A stretch of DNA of 14,697 nt from Bacillota bacterium. Lineage in GTDB: Bacteria > Bacillota > Clostridia > Lachnospirales > Lachnospiraceae. The stretch is from the NCBI GenBank assembly GCA_023421505.1, contig JAEZTJ010000103.1, positions 1 to 14,697 of the forward strand. The letters are read 5' to 3'. Made by a program: the position numbers and the translations under genes. This document shows positions 7,284-14,620 of this stretch, one piece after another (the stretch's first letter is position 1; each line of letters opens with the position of its first letter). The notes under the pieces were generated by a model. That model made no database searches, was not told where the DNA came from, and worked only from the letters and a program-made list of their open reading frames with translations.

Positions 7284-8447
7284 TTACTTAATTTCCAATG
7301 ATTTTTCCTGTAACTTTTTTTTAGCAGCATCATATTCAAGTCTAAATTTTTCATTATATATTTCATTAGCTTCTAAATCCATTATCCATTCCAATTTATT
7401 AATCACTTCTACATCACCTGTATTTAGCAGTTTTTTAATGGCTTTTTCTCCATAATAAGTTATTTTAGTTGTACTGCTAAAAATTATATTATCAAAATAT
7501 TTCATTATAAAAGCAGCTCCATATCCCTCATTATATAATTTTCTTTGCAGCACTGCTGAAATATCTTCTGCAGTTTCAAATTTTTCAAAAAGTGCATATG
7601 GAACAAATGTAGCAAGCTCTCCATAACCATTACACTCAGGCTCCGGTTCATAATTATATGAATTACTATTCATATCAAATATGCCATATTCTCCTTTCAG
7701 AATAGATTGCTTTATAATTTCCTCTATTCTTAACTTACATAATTTTTCAATATCAGAATATATATCCTTTGCAAATATGTGTAAAAACATTTTTAATTCA
7801 TTATCGTCTTTACATCTAAGCATATTGTTATTTACTACCTCTATAAAATCATGTTGCTCTTTTTCAGTCAAAGTTGAAATCAATGCATCTACAAAATAAT
7901 TAATTTTGTTCTTTCCAAAGCCTTCTCTATTTCTAAATATTTGCAATAACAAGTCAAATCTTTTGCGGTTTGGTATCTCTTTTATTAGTTCATTAGCATA
8001 GAGTTTTGTATTTACAAAGTTTTCATCAAGCAAAAAATCCATCCAATCATCTATTTTATTCTTTCCCTTGGACTTATCAACTATATTCATTAGATAATTA
8101 ATATATAAAATAATGGCAATAGCGTCTTTCTTATCTATATTTATTTTTGTATGGCTTAATGGATTCCTTACAGAAAGACATAATCCTTTTAGAGCATATC
8201 CTGTTCCCTCTTGCATATCCTTTTCGGTTTGTGTTTCACACTTTGTCACTTTTAAAGCTGGATTTTTGCCTAGAAAAGACGATTCCATTAACGCTGTTCC
8301 ATCTTTATCTGCTAAACCACCTTTATCTCTTATTAAATCGTTTACAAAAAACATGGAATCTCTTAGAGCTTCAGTATAATCTCCTTTGCTAAAATGTAAT
8401 TCAATAGCTTTCCACAGGTCGCCTCTAATTTCAGATTGAATATTCAT
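7284..8447 (-). CDS. TIGR02391 (Ymh) HEPN-family protein
   Basis: The N-terminal 125 residues match the TIGR02391/Hypoth_Ymh pattern. LWKAIELHFSKGDYTEALRD (11-30) leads to a long helix, then GTALMESSFLGKNPAL, a QEGTGYALKGLCLSVRNP segment, and RNPLSH at 94-99, an Rx4H HEPN motif. This abortive-infection type of HEPN domain is thought to be a toxin-like RNase. The remaining 260 residues are helical and acidic, and I do not recognise them; they could be a sensor or regulatory module. Total length 387 is longer than a bare Ymh domain. The start has AAGGAG at 8458-8463 and a good promoter at 8507-8535. It is the first gene of the minus-strand cluster, and 61 nt separate its stop from the nuclease start. 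Confidence 0.75.
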   Translation of the reverse strand: MNIQSEIRGDLWKAIELHFSKGDYTEALRDSMFFVNDLIRDKGGLADKDGTALMESSFLGKNPALKVTKCETQTEKDMQEGTGYALKGLCLSVRNPLSHTKINIDKKDAIAIILYINYLMNIVDKSKGKNKIDDWMDFLLDENFVNTKLYANELIKEIPNRKRFDLLLQIFRNREGFGKNKINYFVDALISTLTEKEQHDFIEVVNNNMLRCKDDNELKMFLHIFAKDIYSDIEKLCKLRIEEIIKQSILKGEYGIFDMNSNSYNYEPEPECNGYGELATFVPYALFEKFETAEDISAVLQRKLYNEGYGAAFIMKYFDNIIFSSTTKITYYGEKAIKKLLNTGDVEVINKLEWIMDLEANEIYNEKFRLEYDAAKKKLQEKSLEIK

Positions 8448-8506
8448 ATATAGCTAGCTCCTTTTATTTTTTTATTTACTGCTTTTATACTATAATAATT
8501 AATATA

Positions 8507-8535
8507 ATAATAGCATAAATTTCCATTATTCACAA
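8507..8535 (-). promoter_or_regulatory. Promoter for the defence-like cluster
   Basis: On the minus strand TTGTGA (8530-8535) and TATTAT (8507-8512) are spaced by exactly 17 bp, about 60 bp before the start codon at 8447. The rest of 8448-8582 is AT-rich, with no other structure I trust. A repeated TGCAT element near 8553-8562 is too short to call an operator. Confidence 0.55.
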
Positions 8536-8582
8536 TAATAATACCCATAATTGCATTGCATATTAAATAATATGTCATTATT

Positions 8583-8618
8583 AAAAACAAAGCCTCGAAA
8601 TATCACTATTTCAAGGCT
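8583..8618 (-). terminator. Rho-independent terminator of the displaced rlmD 3' end
   Basis: AGCCT (8591-8595) with GAAATA (8597-8602) pairs with TATTTC (8607-8612) and AGGCT (8614-8618), one mismatch, loop TCAC. On the minus strand the U-rich TTTGTTTTT follows. It stands 12 bp after the stop codon of the rlmD remnant at 8631, so it was probably that gene's own terminator; it may now end transcripts from 9581-8777. Confidence 0.75.
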
Positions 8619-8630
8619 AAAATTTAATCG

Positions 8631-8711
8631 CTATTGTTCAAATTCTATTGCTATCTCTACATTATAGTCCACTTTATTTTTTCGAGTTAATAAAAGCACG
8701 TCTCAACGTGC
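8631..8711 (-). pseudogene. Displaced 3' end of an rlmD-type methyltransferase gene
   Basis: On the minus strand, GCACGTTGAGACGTGC codes HVETC as in the intact gene. With one missing base restored (a G just after it), the remnant reads VLLTRKNKVDYNVEIAIEFEQ and then stop TAG (8631-8633). The intact gene ends VLLTRKSSHDYNVEIIVDLKM. Identical blocks (8653-8669 = 9769-9785; 8678-8695 = 9794-9811; 8696-8711 = 9813-9828) alternate with diverged ones, so it is an allele of different ancestry rather than a recent copy. Upstream of 8711 homology stops abruptly. This is what integration of an element into the 3' end of the gene leaves behind. Confidence 0.85.
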
Positions 8712-8730
8712 ATTCTGTTACTCTCGAAAA
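8679..8730. repeat. Attachment-site-like dyad at the element/rlmD-remnant junction
   Basis: The core GCACGT-CTCA-ACGTGC (8696-8711) is a perfect 6-bp inverted repeat around four bases. Outer arms TTTTCGAG (8679-8686) and CTCGAAAA (8723-8730) extend the dyad to about 50 bp. The left arm lies in rlmD sequence, the right arm in the presumed element end. The same core and left arm recur at the other junction (9794-9828) but without a right arm, as expected for two halves of a recombinase site. Confidence 0.65.
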
Positions 8731-8776
8731 TCTACTATATTAAAAAGAGCGGTTCTACTTTCAATACTAAAATAGG

Positions 8777-9097
8777 TTAATTATCTTCTTTCATTCTTCG
8801 TAAAAGCTCTTTTCCTCTACTAGTATTAATTTCTCTACTGCTATTGGTTTTTTCCTTTAATAAATCAGATAATTCCATAATTATTTTATCAATAGCATCA
8901 TCATTTAATTCATCTATACCCATTTCTTCAAGTATATCATCTGCAATTACTAACTGTGCTTCATTTAATTCAGTTTCTATCTTTTCAAAATCAATATATG
9001 TATCAGGTCCGTTTTTTCCTTTGTTTAATATTTTTATAATGTAATATATAATATGAATAGCATCATCTGTAGATATTTTGTTTAATTTTGAATACAT
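8777..9097 (-). CDS. Small acidic hypothetical protein in the rlmD-inserted segment
   Basis: This 106-residue acidic, helix-rich protein is not one I recognise (ISTDDAIHIIYYIIKILNKG, then a Glu/Asp-rich stretch to about 80 and a basic KELLRRMK tail). The start is ATG 9097: GGGAGG (9105-9110) is 7 nt upstream, whereas a longer reading from 9112 overlaps the previous gene and lacks a ribosome site. The ATG follows the upstream stop by one base, so the two genes are translationally coupled and likely encode a pair. A small acidic protein after a larger partner fits an antitoxin or accessory subunit, but this is only an analogy. The terminator at 8583-8618 would end the transcript. Confidence 0.65.
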   Translation of the reverse strand: MYSKLNKISTDDAIHIIYYIIKILNKGKNGPDTYIDFEKIETELNEAQLVIADDILEEMGIDELNDDAIDKIIMELSDLLKEKTNSSREINTSRGKELLRRMKEDN

Positions 9098-9098
9098 T

Positions 9099-9581
9099 TT
9101 ATAGCCTCCCATCTAAGTCAACAATGTCAAAAAAATCACTTGCCAGTTCTTCAATTATATATTCCTGGGAAAATTTATCAGCTTTAAATTTATATGATAC
9201 TGGATTAATAATCCCCTTAACTTTCTCTGTTGGAATAATGTATATTAACGGTCGAAAGTCTTCCATTTCTGCTACAGATACAATATCAATAATTTCTTGT
9301 TCTTGTATATCAGTAATAATACCTTGAGATTTTTTAATATTAGCACCTTTTATTATTCCAACTTTATTTTGCTCTATTTTAGAACTATGATGGTCTTTTC
9401 CATCAATGTCTTTTTTTAAATTCCAATAAATTTCCTTCGGATTAGAAGATGGCGGATTTATGTTTGAAGCATTAAAATGAGGAGAACACCATACATAATG
9501 TATATTATTGTAATAAAGTTCAGAAATCTTATATGCCAACCAAGTATTTACAGAGTATAAAAACAATTTACTTTTGTACAT
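9099..9581 (-). CDS. Hypothetical protein, first gene of the two-gene rlmD insert
   Basis: This 160-residue protein belongs to a family I cannot name. It starts MYKSKLFLYSVNTWLAYKISELYYNN, continues HYVWCSPHFN (28-37) and NPPSSNP (42-48), and has GKDHHSSKIEQNKVGIIKGA (61-80). The His pair with polar residues and the conserved-looking HYVWC segment could form a catalytic or metal site; FRPLIYIIP (109-117) looks like a core strand. The start ATG has AAGGAG just upstream, and a promoter candidate is at 9635-9663. It is coupled to the 106-residue gene one base downstream. The pair is the only cargo between the two rlmD 3' ends. No recombinase motif is visible. Confidence 0.7.
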   Translation of the reverse strand: MYKSKLFLYSVNTWLAYKISELYYNNIHYVWCSPHFNASNINPPSSNPKEIYWNLKKDIDGKDHHSSKIEQNKVGIIKGANIKKSQGIITDIQEQEIIDIVSVAEMEDFRPLIYIIPTEKVKGIINPVSYKFKADKFSQEYIIEELASDFFDIVDLDGRL

Positions 9582-9634
9582 AATAATCTCCTTTTATTCA
9601 ATTAAATATTAGTTCCTGTTTTTTTATATTCTAT

Positions 9635-9663
9635 ATTTTACCACCTTAATCATAATTTGTCTT
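9635..9663 (-). promoter_or_regulatory. Promoter candidate for the two-gene insert
   Basis: On the minus strand AAGACA (9658-9663) and TAAAAT (9635-9640) are spaced by 17 bp, about 55 bp before the start at 9581. The -35 matches consensus at four of six positions. Confidence 0.4.
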
Positions 9664-9667
9664 TACA

Positions 9668-9728
9668 TAAAAATAAAGATGTAAAAGTCTATAAACAGTA
9701 TAAACTGTTATCAAAACATGTACATCTT
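9668..9728 (-). terminator. Terminator-like double hairpin after the intact rlmD gene
   Basis: AAGATGTA (9676-9683) pairs perfectly with TACATCTT (9721-9728). An inner stem pairs AACAGT (9694-9699) with ACTGTT (9704-9709). On the minus strand TATTTTTATG follows. It lies 18 bp past the rlmD stop and could end that transcript, or be a recombinase arm site given its position in the element end. Confidence 0.4.
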
Positions 9729-9746
9729 AATTTTGTTACAATCTTA

Positions 9747-11402
9747 TTACATTTTTAAATCAACTATAATCTCTACATTATAGTCATGAGAACTTTTTCG
9801 AGTTAATAAAACGCACGTCTCAACGTGCCCCGTCCAAGGAAACATATCCACCGGAACTGCCTTCTCCGCCTTATATCCCTTCTTCACTAAATACCCCAGA
9901 TCCCGCTCCAGAGTTACCGGATTACAGGAGATATAAACCACCTTTTTTGGTTTTAATAACGCCAGTGCATCTAAAAACTGTTCACTGCTGCCTGCTCTGG
10001 GGGGGTCCATAAATACTACATCGGCAGTTTCCTTTTCTGCTGCCATCTGGCTCATAAAAACCCCTGCATCGTTACTGTAAAACTCTATGTTCTCTGCTTC
10101 ATTACGTTTAGCATTCATATTCGCGTCACGAACCGCATCCTTATTAAGCTCGACACCTATGACCTTCTTTGCATAATCTGAGGCAATTATTCCTATTGTT
10201 CCGATACCGCAGTAAGCATCAATTACAGTCTCGCCGCCTTTTAGTCCTGCCATTTCAATTGCTTTAGCATATAGTATCTCTGTCTGAACTGGATTTACCT
10301 GATAGAAAGATTTTGGTGAGATACGGAATATCTTATTGCATAGCTTGTCTTCAATATAGCCTTTTCCATATAAAACCTGTTCCTTCTCTCCAAGTACCAT
10401 ACTGGTATTCTTATCATTCACATTAATAACGATTGTAGTAATCTCCGGATGCTTTGCCCGAAGTGCTTTTACAAAATTGTTTTTGGAAGGCATAATCGGA
10501 GATGAAAGCACCAAGACCACCATGATTTCTCCGCTCTCAAAGCCGGTTCGAACTAGAACGTGACGAAGCAGTCCATAGCCTGTATCCTCATCATAGGTCT
10601 TTATTTTAAAGGATTTTAACATTTCTCTGATTGACAGTATAATTTCGTCCGCCTTCTTATTGTGAATTAAGCATTTATCGATAGGAATTACCCTGTGTGT
10701 TCCCTCTTCATAGACACCGGATATCGGATTTCCTTTTCTATCATGATCAAATACAGCATGTACCTTATTACGGTAATGCTTCGGTTCTTTCATTCCGATT
10801 ATATTTTCAACTTTGCAATATTTACTCAGTAGCTTCTCAACCGATTTTTGCTTCTCTAGTAATTCAGCCTCATAACTATGCTTCAGTGCATTGCAGCCCC
10901 CACATTCCCTGATATAAGGACAAGCCGACTTAGCAGCCCCATTACCTTTGTTATCATGAGCCGGACTCTTCACATTCTTGCTTCTTCTGCCCTCATGATC
11001 TGCCGTAACACTCCTGCTTTGACTTTTCTCATTCTGCTCCTTTGCACGCTGAATTCCGGCTTTCCCCTGAATTCTATTTTCTCTGCCGGCTGTTTCTCCT
11101 ATTGTTTTTCTTCCCTTTTTATTACTTCCTTTAAAGTATCTCTCCATAAATTCATAATCTAAATCTTCAAATTTATCTTCAAAGGCATGTCTTTCCGTAT
11201 TTCTGACAGCCTTTCCCTTAGCTTTGGCTGCATCGTGACTTTTTTTGAGTTCTATATTTCTATCGCTTCCAGCTGAAGCTATCCTCATATTTTTATCAGC
11301 CTTCTTCTGATTCTCACGGCTTTCCTGTCTATATTGATTAGCAACCGGTGCATTTATTATTTTCGAAGTACCTTGTGTTCTCTTATCCTTCTTTTTATTC
11401 AT
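9747..11402 (-). CDS. rlmD: 23S rRNA (uracil-5-)-methyltransferase RlmD/RumA type
   Basis: This SAM-dependent TrmA/RumA-family enzyme methylates C5 of a uridine, most likely in 23S rRNA. Fe-S ligands are Cys161, 167, 170 (CPYIRECGGC) and Cys244 (DKCLIHNK). The SAM site is DAYCGIGTIG (395-404), with DPPRAGS near 466-472. The nucleophile is Cys493 in SCNP, and the catalytic Glu is in GHVETC (525-530). It is 551 residues against roughly 430-460 for typical members. The first 160 residues are Lys/Arg/Gln-rich and low-complexity, standing where many relatives have a TRAM domain. It begins 5 nt after the PflX-like gene, implying an operon. Codons for GHVETC are the site of a 3'-end duplication, so the last 20 residues may have been supplied by an element. 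RlmD, RlmC and dual RlmCD cannot be told apart here. Confidence 0.9.
   Translation of the reverse strand: MNKKKDKRTQGTSKIINAPVANQYRQESRENQKKADKNMRIASAGSDRNIELKKSHDAAKAKGKAVRNTERHAFEDKFEDLDYEFMERYFKGSNKKGRKTIGETAGRENRIQGKAGIQRAKEQNEKSQSRSVTADHEGRRSKNVKSPAHDNKGNGAAKSACPYIRECGGCNALKHSYEAELLEKQKSVEKLLSKYCKVENIIGMKEPKHYRNKVHAVFDHDRKGNPISGVYEEGTHRVIPIDKCLIHNKKADEIILSIREMLKSFKIKTYDEDTGYGLLRHVLVRTGFESGEIMVVLVLSSPIMPSKNNFVKALRAKHPEITTIVINVNDKNTSMVLGEKEQVLYGKGYIEDKLCNKIFRISPKSFYQVNPVQTEILYAKAIEMAGLKGGETVIDAYCGIGTIGIIASDYAKKVIGVELNKDAVRDANMNAKRNEAENIEFYSNDAGVFMSQMAAEKETADVVFMDPPRAGSSEQFLDALALLKPKKVVYISCNPVTLERDLGYLVKKGYKAEKAVPVDMFPWTGHVETCVLLTRKSSHDYNVEIIVDLKM
9769..9828. repeat. Second copy of the rlmD 3'-end direct repeat
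   Basis: This segment repeats 8653-8711 in the same orientation. Identical blocks are 17 bp (9769-9785), 18 bp (9794-9811) and 16 bp (9813-9828), with short diverged spacers. The 16-bp block is GCACGTCTCAACGTGC. Homology does not extend right of 9828, placing the crossover in or near that block. Confidence 0.85.
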
Positions 11403-11407
11403 CGTGA

Positions 11408-12328
11408 TTAAACTCCTTCTTCGTTAAATTCGGGGATGAAGCTATCTGAAGCTGTCTCACCCTCCTGTATAAATCCGTTCTCTACACCAAGCTCAATTGC
11501 ATAATCCACCAGTTCCTCATATTCTTCTTCTGTTATCCTTCTGTTTAGTTCAGGATAATTTGCTATTGTCTCTAATGGTGTAAATTGATTCATGATACTG
11601 ATGTAAATACTATTTCCATAGGTCTCATACAGATATTTTATAATGTTCTTCGAATCCCGTAAATATCCCGGCAAGGTAAGATGTCTTACAATTACACCCT
11701 TTTTCATAATCCCCCGCTCATCAAAGACCGGTTCCCCGATCTGATGAACCATTTCCTTTATCGCCTGAGAAGCAAAGCTAAAATAGTTCTCACAATTTGA
11801 ATATTTAAGTGCGGACTCTGGGTCCATATATTTTAGATCCGGCAGATAAATATCAATTTTTCCTTCTAATAGCTTTAGTGTCTCCGGCTTCTCATAACCG
11901 CTGCAATTATATACTACTGGAATATGAAGCCCTCTTTCCCGCGCAGCAGCTATTGCCTCAATAATCTGCAAGACATAATGACTCGGTGTTACAAGATTAA
12001 TATTATTCGCCTGCTTGTCTTGCAGCTCCAGAAATATCTCAGTAAGTCTTTCTATTGTAATATGCTTTCCTGCCTTACCATTTGCAATATTATAATTCTG
12101 GCAATAAACGCAGCCCATGGCACATCCGGAGAAAAACACTGTACCGGAACCCTCTTTACCGGAGATACAGGGCTCCTCCCACATATGAAGTGCCGCTCTT
12201 GCAACTACCAGCTCCTGTGTCTCACGACAATACCCCTTACTACCGGCTGTCCGGTCAATATGGCATTCCCTTGGACATAAGGTACAGTCCTTTAGCATAG
12301 AACCATTCAGCATGGAATCGTTTATCAT
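11408..12328 (-). CDS. pflX: Radical SAM protein, PflX family (COG1313)
   Basis: Cys69, 73 and 76 in CAMGCVYCQN form the CX3CX2C site that binds the radical-SAM [4Fe-4S] cluster. An N-terminal set CTLCPRECHIDRTAGSKGYC (Cys 15, 18, 22, 34) is typical of PflX-like proteins and may hold a second metal centre. Later conserved parts are NLVTPSHYV, YLPDLKYMDPESALKYS and VIVRHLTLPGY. At 306 residues it has normal family length. It resembles pyruvate formate-lyase activase, but its substrate is not established and no glycyl-radical enzyme is nearby. The ATG at 12328 has GGAGG at 12335-12339. It heads a probable operon with rlmD. Confidence 0.88.
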   Translation of the reverse strand: MINDSMLNGSMLKDCTLCPRECHIDRTAGSKGYCRETQELVVARAALHMWEEPCISGKEGSGTVFFSGCAMGCVYCQNYNIANGKAGKHITIERLTEIFLELQDKQANNINLVTPSHYVLQIIEAIAAARERGLHIPVVYNCSGYEKPETLKLLEGKIDIYLPDLKYMDPESALKYSNCENYFSFASQAIKEMVHQIGEPVFDERGIMKKGVIVRHLTLPGYLRDSKNIIKYLYETYGNSIYISIMNQFTPLETIANYPELNRRITEEEYEELVDYAIELGVENGFIQEGETASDSFIPEFNEEGV

Positions 12329-12449
12329 TTGAAGCCTCCATTTTAATAATACATCGTATGTTTTAGCATCAGCGGAATTAAATTCCTAATCCTAACTTTA
12401 TTATTAATGTCAAAATTATTAGTTTAACTGTATATGCAACAGCATCCTT

Positions 12450-12478
12450 ATTCTACCTTACTTTGATAAGAATTACAA
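12450..12478 (-). promoter_or_regulatory. Promoter candidate for pflX-rlmD
   Basis: On the minus strand TTGTAA (12473-12478) and TAGAAT (12450-12455) are 17 bp apart, just after the glycosylase stop. A TTGACA occurs at about 12410 but lacks a good -10 at the right distance. No clear terminator separates the glycosylase gene, so read-through is possible. Confidence 0.35.
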
Positions 12479-12487
12479 CATAAGCCT

Positions 12488-13105
12488 TTATTCATGCGCG
12501 AGCTTCCATATATACAAGGAAGCCACCGAGGCATAAGGTGAATACCTGTTTTTATAAACCGTAAACTGCTCCTTTTTTAGTTCGGTGAGACTGTATAATT
12601 TCATAAGCCCGCGCCGGATTGAGATATCGCCATAGCTAATAATATTGGGCCGTTCCATTGAATTAAGCAGCAGGGTTTCTGCTGTCCACATTCCAATCCC
12701 ACCAAGACTAGAAAGACTTTTTATAACCTCTTTATCTGATAATTTATATAGAACATTTAGGTCAAATTCGCCCTCTGTAATTTTCCTTGCTATCTCTTTG
12801 ATATAGCCTGACTTTGATTGGGGTATTCCACAAAGACGGATATCTTCAATGGGTATTTTCGTTAAGTTAGCAGGAGAAATCTCTAAAAAGCGTTCCTGTA
12901 CTCTTTCCCATATCGTTTTCGAGGCTTTTGATGAAATCTGCTGGCCAATAATGGCATAAACCAATGCTGGAAAAAGCTCCGGAATAATAATTCGTTCTAT
13001 TTTTCCTAATCGTATTATTTCATCTCCCAACAGAGGATCAGCCTTTATTAAATATTCTGTCTCTTTGGCTCCGTATTCGAATAATTTCGTTTTGACAGTC
13101 TCCAT
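12488..13105 (-). CDS. DNA-3-methyladenine glycosylase, AlkA-like HhH-GPD
   Basis: This 205-residue protein has the helix-hairpin-helix-GPD fold of base-excision glycosylases. VYAIIGQQISSKAS (49-62) is the conserved first core helix with the QQxS signature. LGGIGMWTAETLLL (134-147) is the hairpin that grips the DNA backbone. The catalytic aspartate is Asp160 in SYGDISIRRGL. It lacks the N-terminal beta domain of E. coli AlkA, so it matches the shorter form common in Firmicutes. It would remove alkylated purines in the cytoplasm to start repair. The start is supported by GGGAGG (13111-13116), 5 nt upstream. A strong terminator at 13175-13216 isolates it from the preceding gene. Confidence 0.88.
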   Translation of the reverse strand: METVKTKLFEYGAKETEYLIKADPLLGDEIIRLGKIERIIIPELFPALVYAIIGQQISSKASKTIWERVQERFLEISPANLTKIPIEDIRLCGIPQSKSGYIKEIARKITEGEFDLNVLYKLSDKEVIKSLSSLGGIGMWTAETLLLNSMERPNIISYGDISIRRGLMKLYSLTELKKEQFTVYKNRYSPYASVASLYIWKLAHE

Positions 13106-13174
13106 CTAAACCTCCCTACAGCCCACTAAATGAAGTCAAAAAGTTATCTACTATATTTTAATTAAAATTTATAC

Positions 13175-13216
13175 AAAAAATGCACACAAAATTGTTATTA
13201 ACAATTATAGTGTGCA
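13175..13216 (-). terminator. Rho-independent terminator after the aldo/keto reductase gene
   Basis: TGCACAC (13181-13187) pairs with GTGTGCA (13210-13216), with an inner AATTGTTA/TAACAATT stem. On the minus strand TTTTTT follows (A-run at 13175-13180). The rest of the intergenic region between 13106 and 13350 is AT-rich; it includes a 14-bp palindrome ATTTTAATTAAAAT near 13155-13168 and no gene. Confidence 0.8.
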
Positions 13217-13350
13217 TGTTATATCTTATCTATTACAAATAAAATTTCTTAATATAATTTAGATTAGTGTTAAAAAGTATTTTAAATAGTTTAATTTTAT
13301 CAATTTGCACCTACAGAGCCTACATCAAAGTGTTGCAAAACACCTTTTTA

Positions 13351-14541
13351 CTATTTTACTCTTGATATTTTTCTTACGACTGCTACCAAAGGCTTAAAGA
13401 ATACGCCCTCCATTTCTTTCTTCACGGTTTTAAGCTGCTTACGTATCTCAATCTTCTGCGGGCAGTGATGCTCACATTTTCCACAATCCTTACACATCGA
13501 GGCATAAGCAGGCTGCTTAGACAGCATTCCGAGCGTCTGCATATATTTGAATCTGATGCGCTTATCTCCCAACAGATACTTATCATTATAAGCGGAAAAG
13601 CAGCCAGGTATATTCACTCCTGCCGGACAGGGCATACAATAAGCGCAGGCGGTGCAGGGTATCTTTGTTTTCTCTAACATGACTGCCTTCACCCGGTCAA
13701 ACACCCTAAGCTCCTCTAAAGACAAAGAATTTGCCTTAGCATCGGAGGCTATTCTTATATTTTCTTTAATCTGCTCTTCGTCACTCATTCCCGATAAAAT
13801 CACTGTAACCTCCGGGTGATTCCATATCCAGCGAAGAGCCCATTCTGCTGGCGTTCTTTTTTCATCATAGCTTTTGAATTCCTTTATTACCTGTTGCGGT
13901 AAATTGTTAACGAGCTTACCTCCCCGAAGAGGCTCCATGATAATGACCGGAATTCCCATTGATCCAGCTAACATAAGTCCAGACTTGGTTGCTTGATTAT
14001 TTTCATCCAGATAGTTATATTGTATCTGACAGAAATCCCAGGGATATGCCTTTAGGATTTCTTCAAAATCTGTCTTGCTGCCATGAAAGGAAAAACCAAT
14101 ATTTCGTATCGTCCCTTCCTTTTTCAACTGCTCCAGCCACTCCATCACTCCGATTGCTGCCATACGGTCAAAGGTTGCTTTATCTGTAAGCATATGAAGT
14201 AAGTAGTAATCAATATAATTCGTTTTAAGCTTCGTACATTGGGTTTGGAATATTTTTTTCGCTCCCTCTAATTTACTTATTAAAAAGGGCGGAAGCTTCG
14301 TGGCTAGCTTTACCTTCTCTCTGTAACCTCCGGTTAACGCTTCTCCAAGAAGACTCTCACTTTTTCCATTATGATAAAAATAAGCTGTATCAAAATAATT
14401 GATACCCTGATCTATAGAAGCTCTAATCATTTTTATCGATCTGGGCTCATCTATACTGTTGCCCTTCATCGGAAAACGCATGCATCCAAAACCAAGGATA
14501 GAAAGCTCATCTCCATTTTTTTCATTTCTTCTGGTTAACAT
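13351..14541 (-). CDS. Aldo/keto reductase with C-terminal 2[4Fe-4S] ferredoxin domain
   Basis: This 396-residue oxidoreductase has a TIM-barrel part at about 1-285 with the AKR tetrad: Asp51 and Tyr56 in DTAYFYHNG, Lys82 in LATKLP, and His116 in LLHML. The C-terminal part has two iron-sulfur motifs, CTACAYCMPCP (Cys 296, 299, 302, 305) and CKDCGKCEHHCP (Cys 350, 353, 356, 360). This two-part architecture is common in anaerobic clostridia and suggests electron transfer between NAD(P)H and ferredoxin; the carbonyl substrate is unknown. The start is ATG 14541: GGAGG at 14551-14555 is 9 nt away. An upstream in-frame TTG at 14547 would be too close to it. The gene ends before a clear terminator. 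Confidence 0.9.
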   Translation of the reverse strand: MLTRRNEKNGDELSILGFGCMRFPMKGNSIDEPRSIKMIRASIDQGINYFDTAYFYHNGKSESLLGEALTGGYREKVKLATKLPPFLISKLEGAKKIFQTQCTKLKTNYIDYYLLHMLTDKATFDRMAAIGVMEWLEQLKKEGTIRNIGFSFHGSKTDFEEILKAYPWDFCQIQYNYLDENNQATKSGLMLAGSMGIPVIIMEPLRGGKLVNNLPQQVIKEFKSYDEKRTPAEWALRWIWNHPEVTVILSGMSDEEQIKENIRIASDAKANSLSLEELRVFDRVKAVMLEKTKIPCTACAYCMPCPAGVNIPGCFSAYNDKYLLGDKRIRFKYMQTLGMLSKQPAYASMCKDCGKCEHHCPQKIEIRKQLKTVKKEMEGVFFKPLVAVVRKISRVK

Positions 14542-14620
14542 AATCAACTACCTCCACATTTTAATAATAGTAGGATTAGAGTGTCAAAAGCCCAGTTGCA
14601 AAATGTGTTTCGTCAATTTG

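Noticed and set aside
8113..8392. Two overlapping plus-strand frames of 81-88 codons
   Set aside because: They are antisense to the HEPN-encoding gene, lack ribosome sites and have unconvincing composition.
9098..9112. Five-residue longer start for the 106-residue protein
   Set aside because: It overlaps the upstream gene, and GGGAGG at 9105-9110 clearly serves ATG 9097.
13330..13348. Small hairpin GTGTT-GCAA-AACAC followed by CTTTTT on the plus strand
   Set aside because: There is no plus-strand gene upstream and the stem is only 5 bp. The stronger terminator for the minus-strand gene is at 13175-13216.
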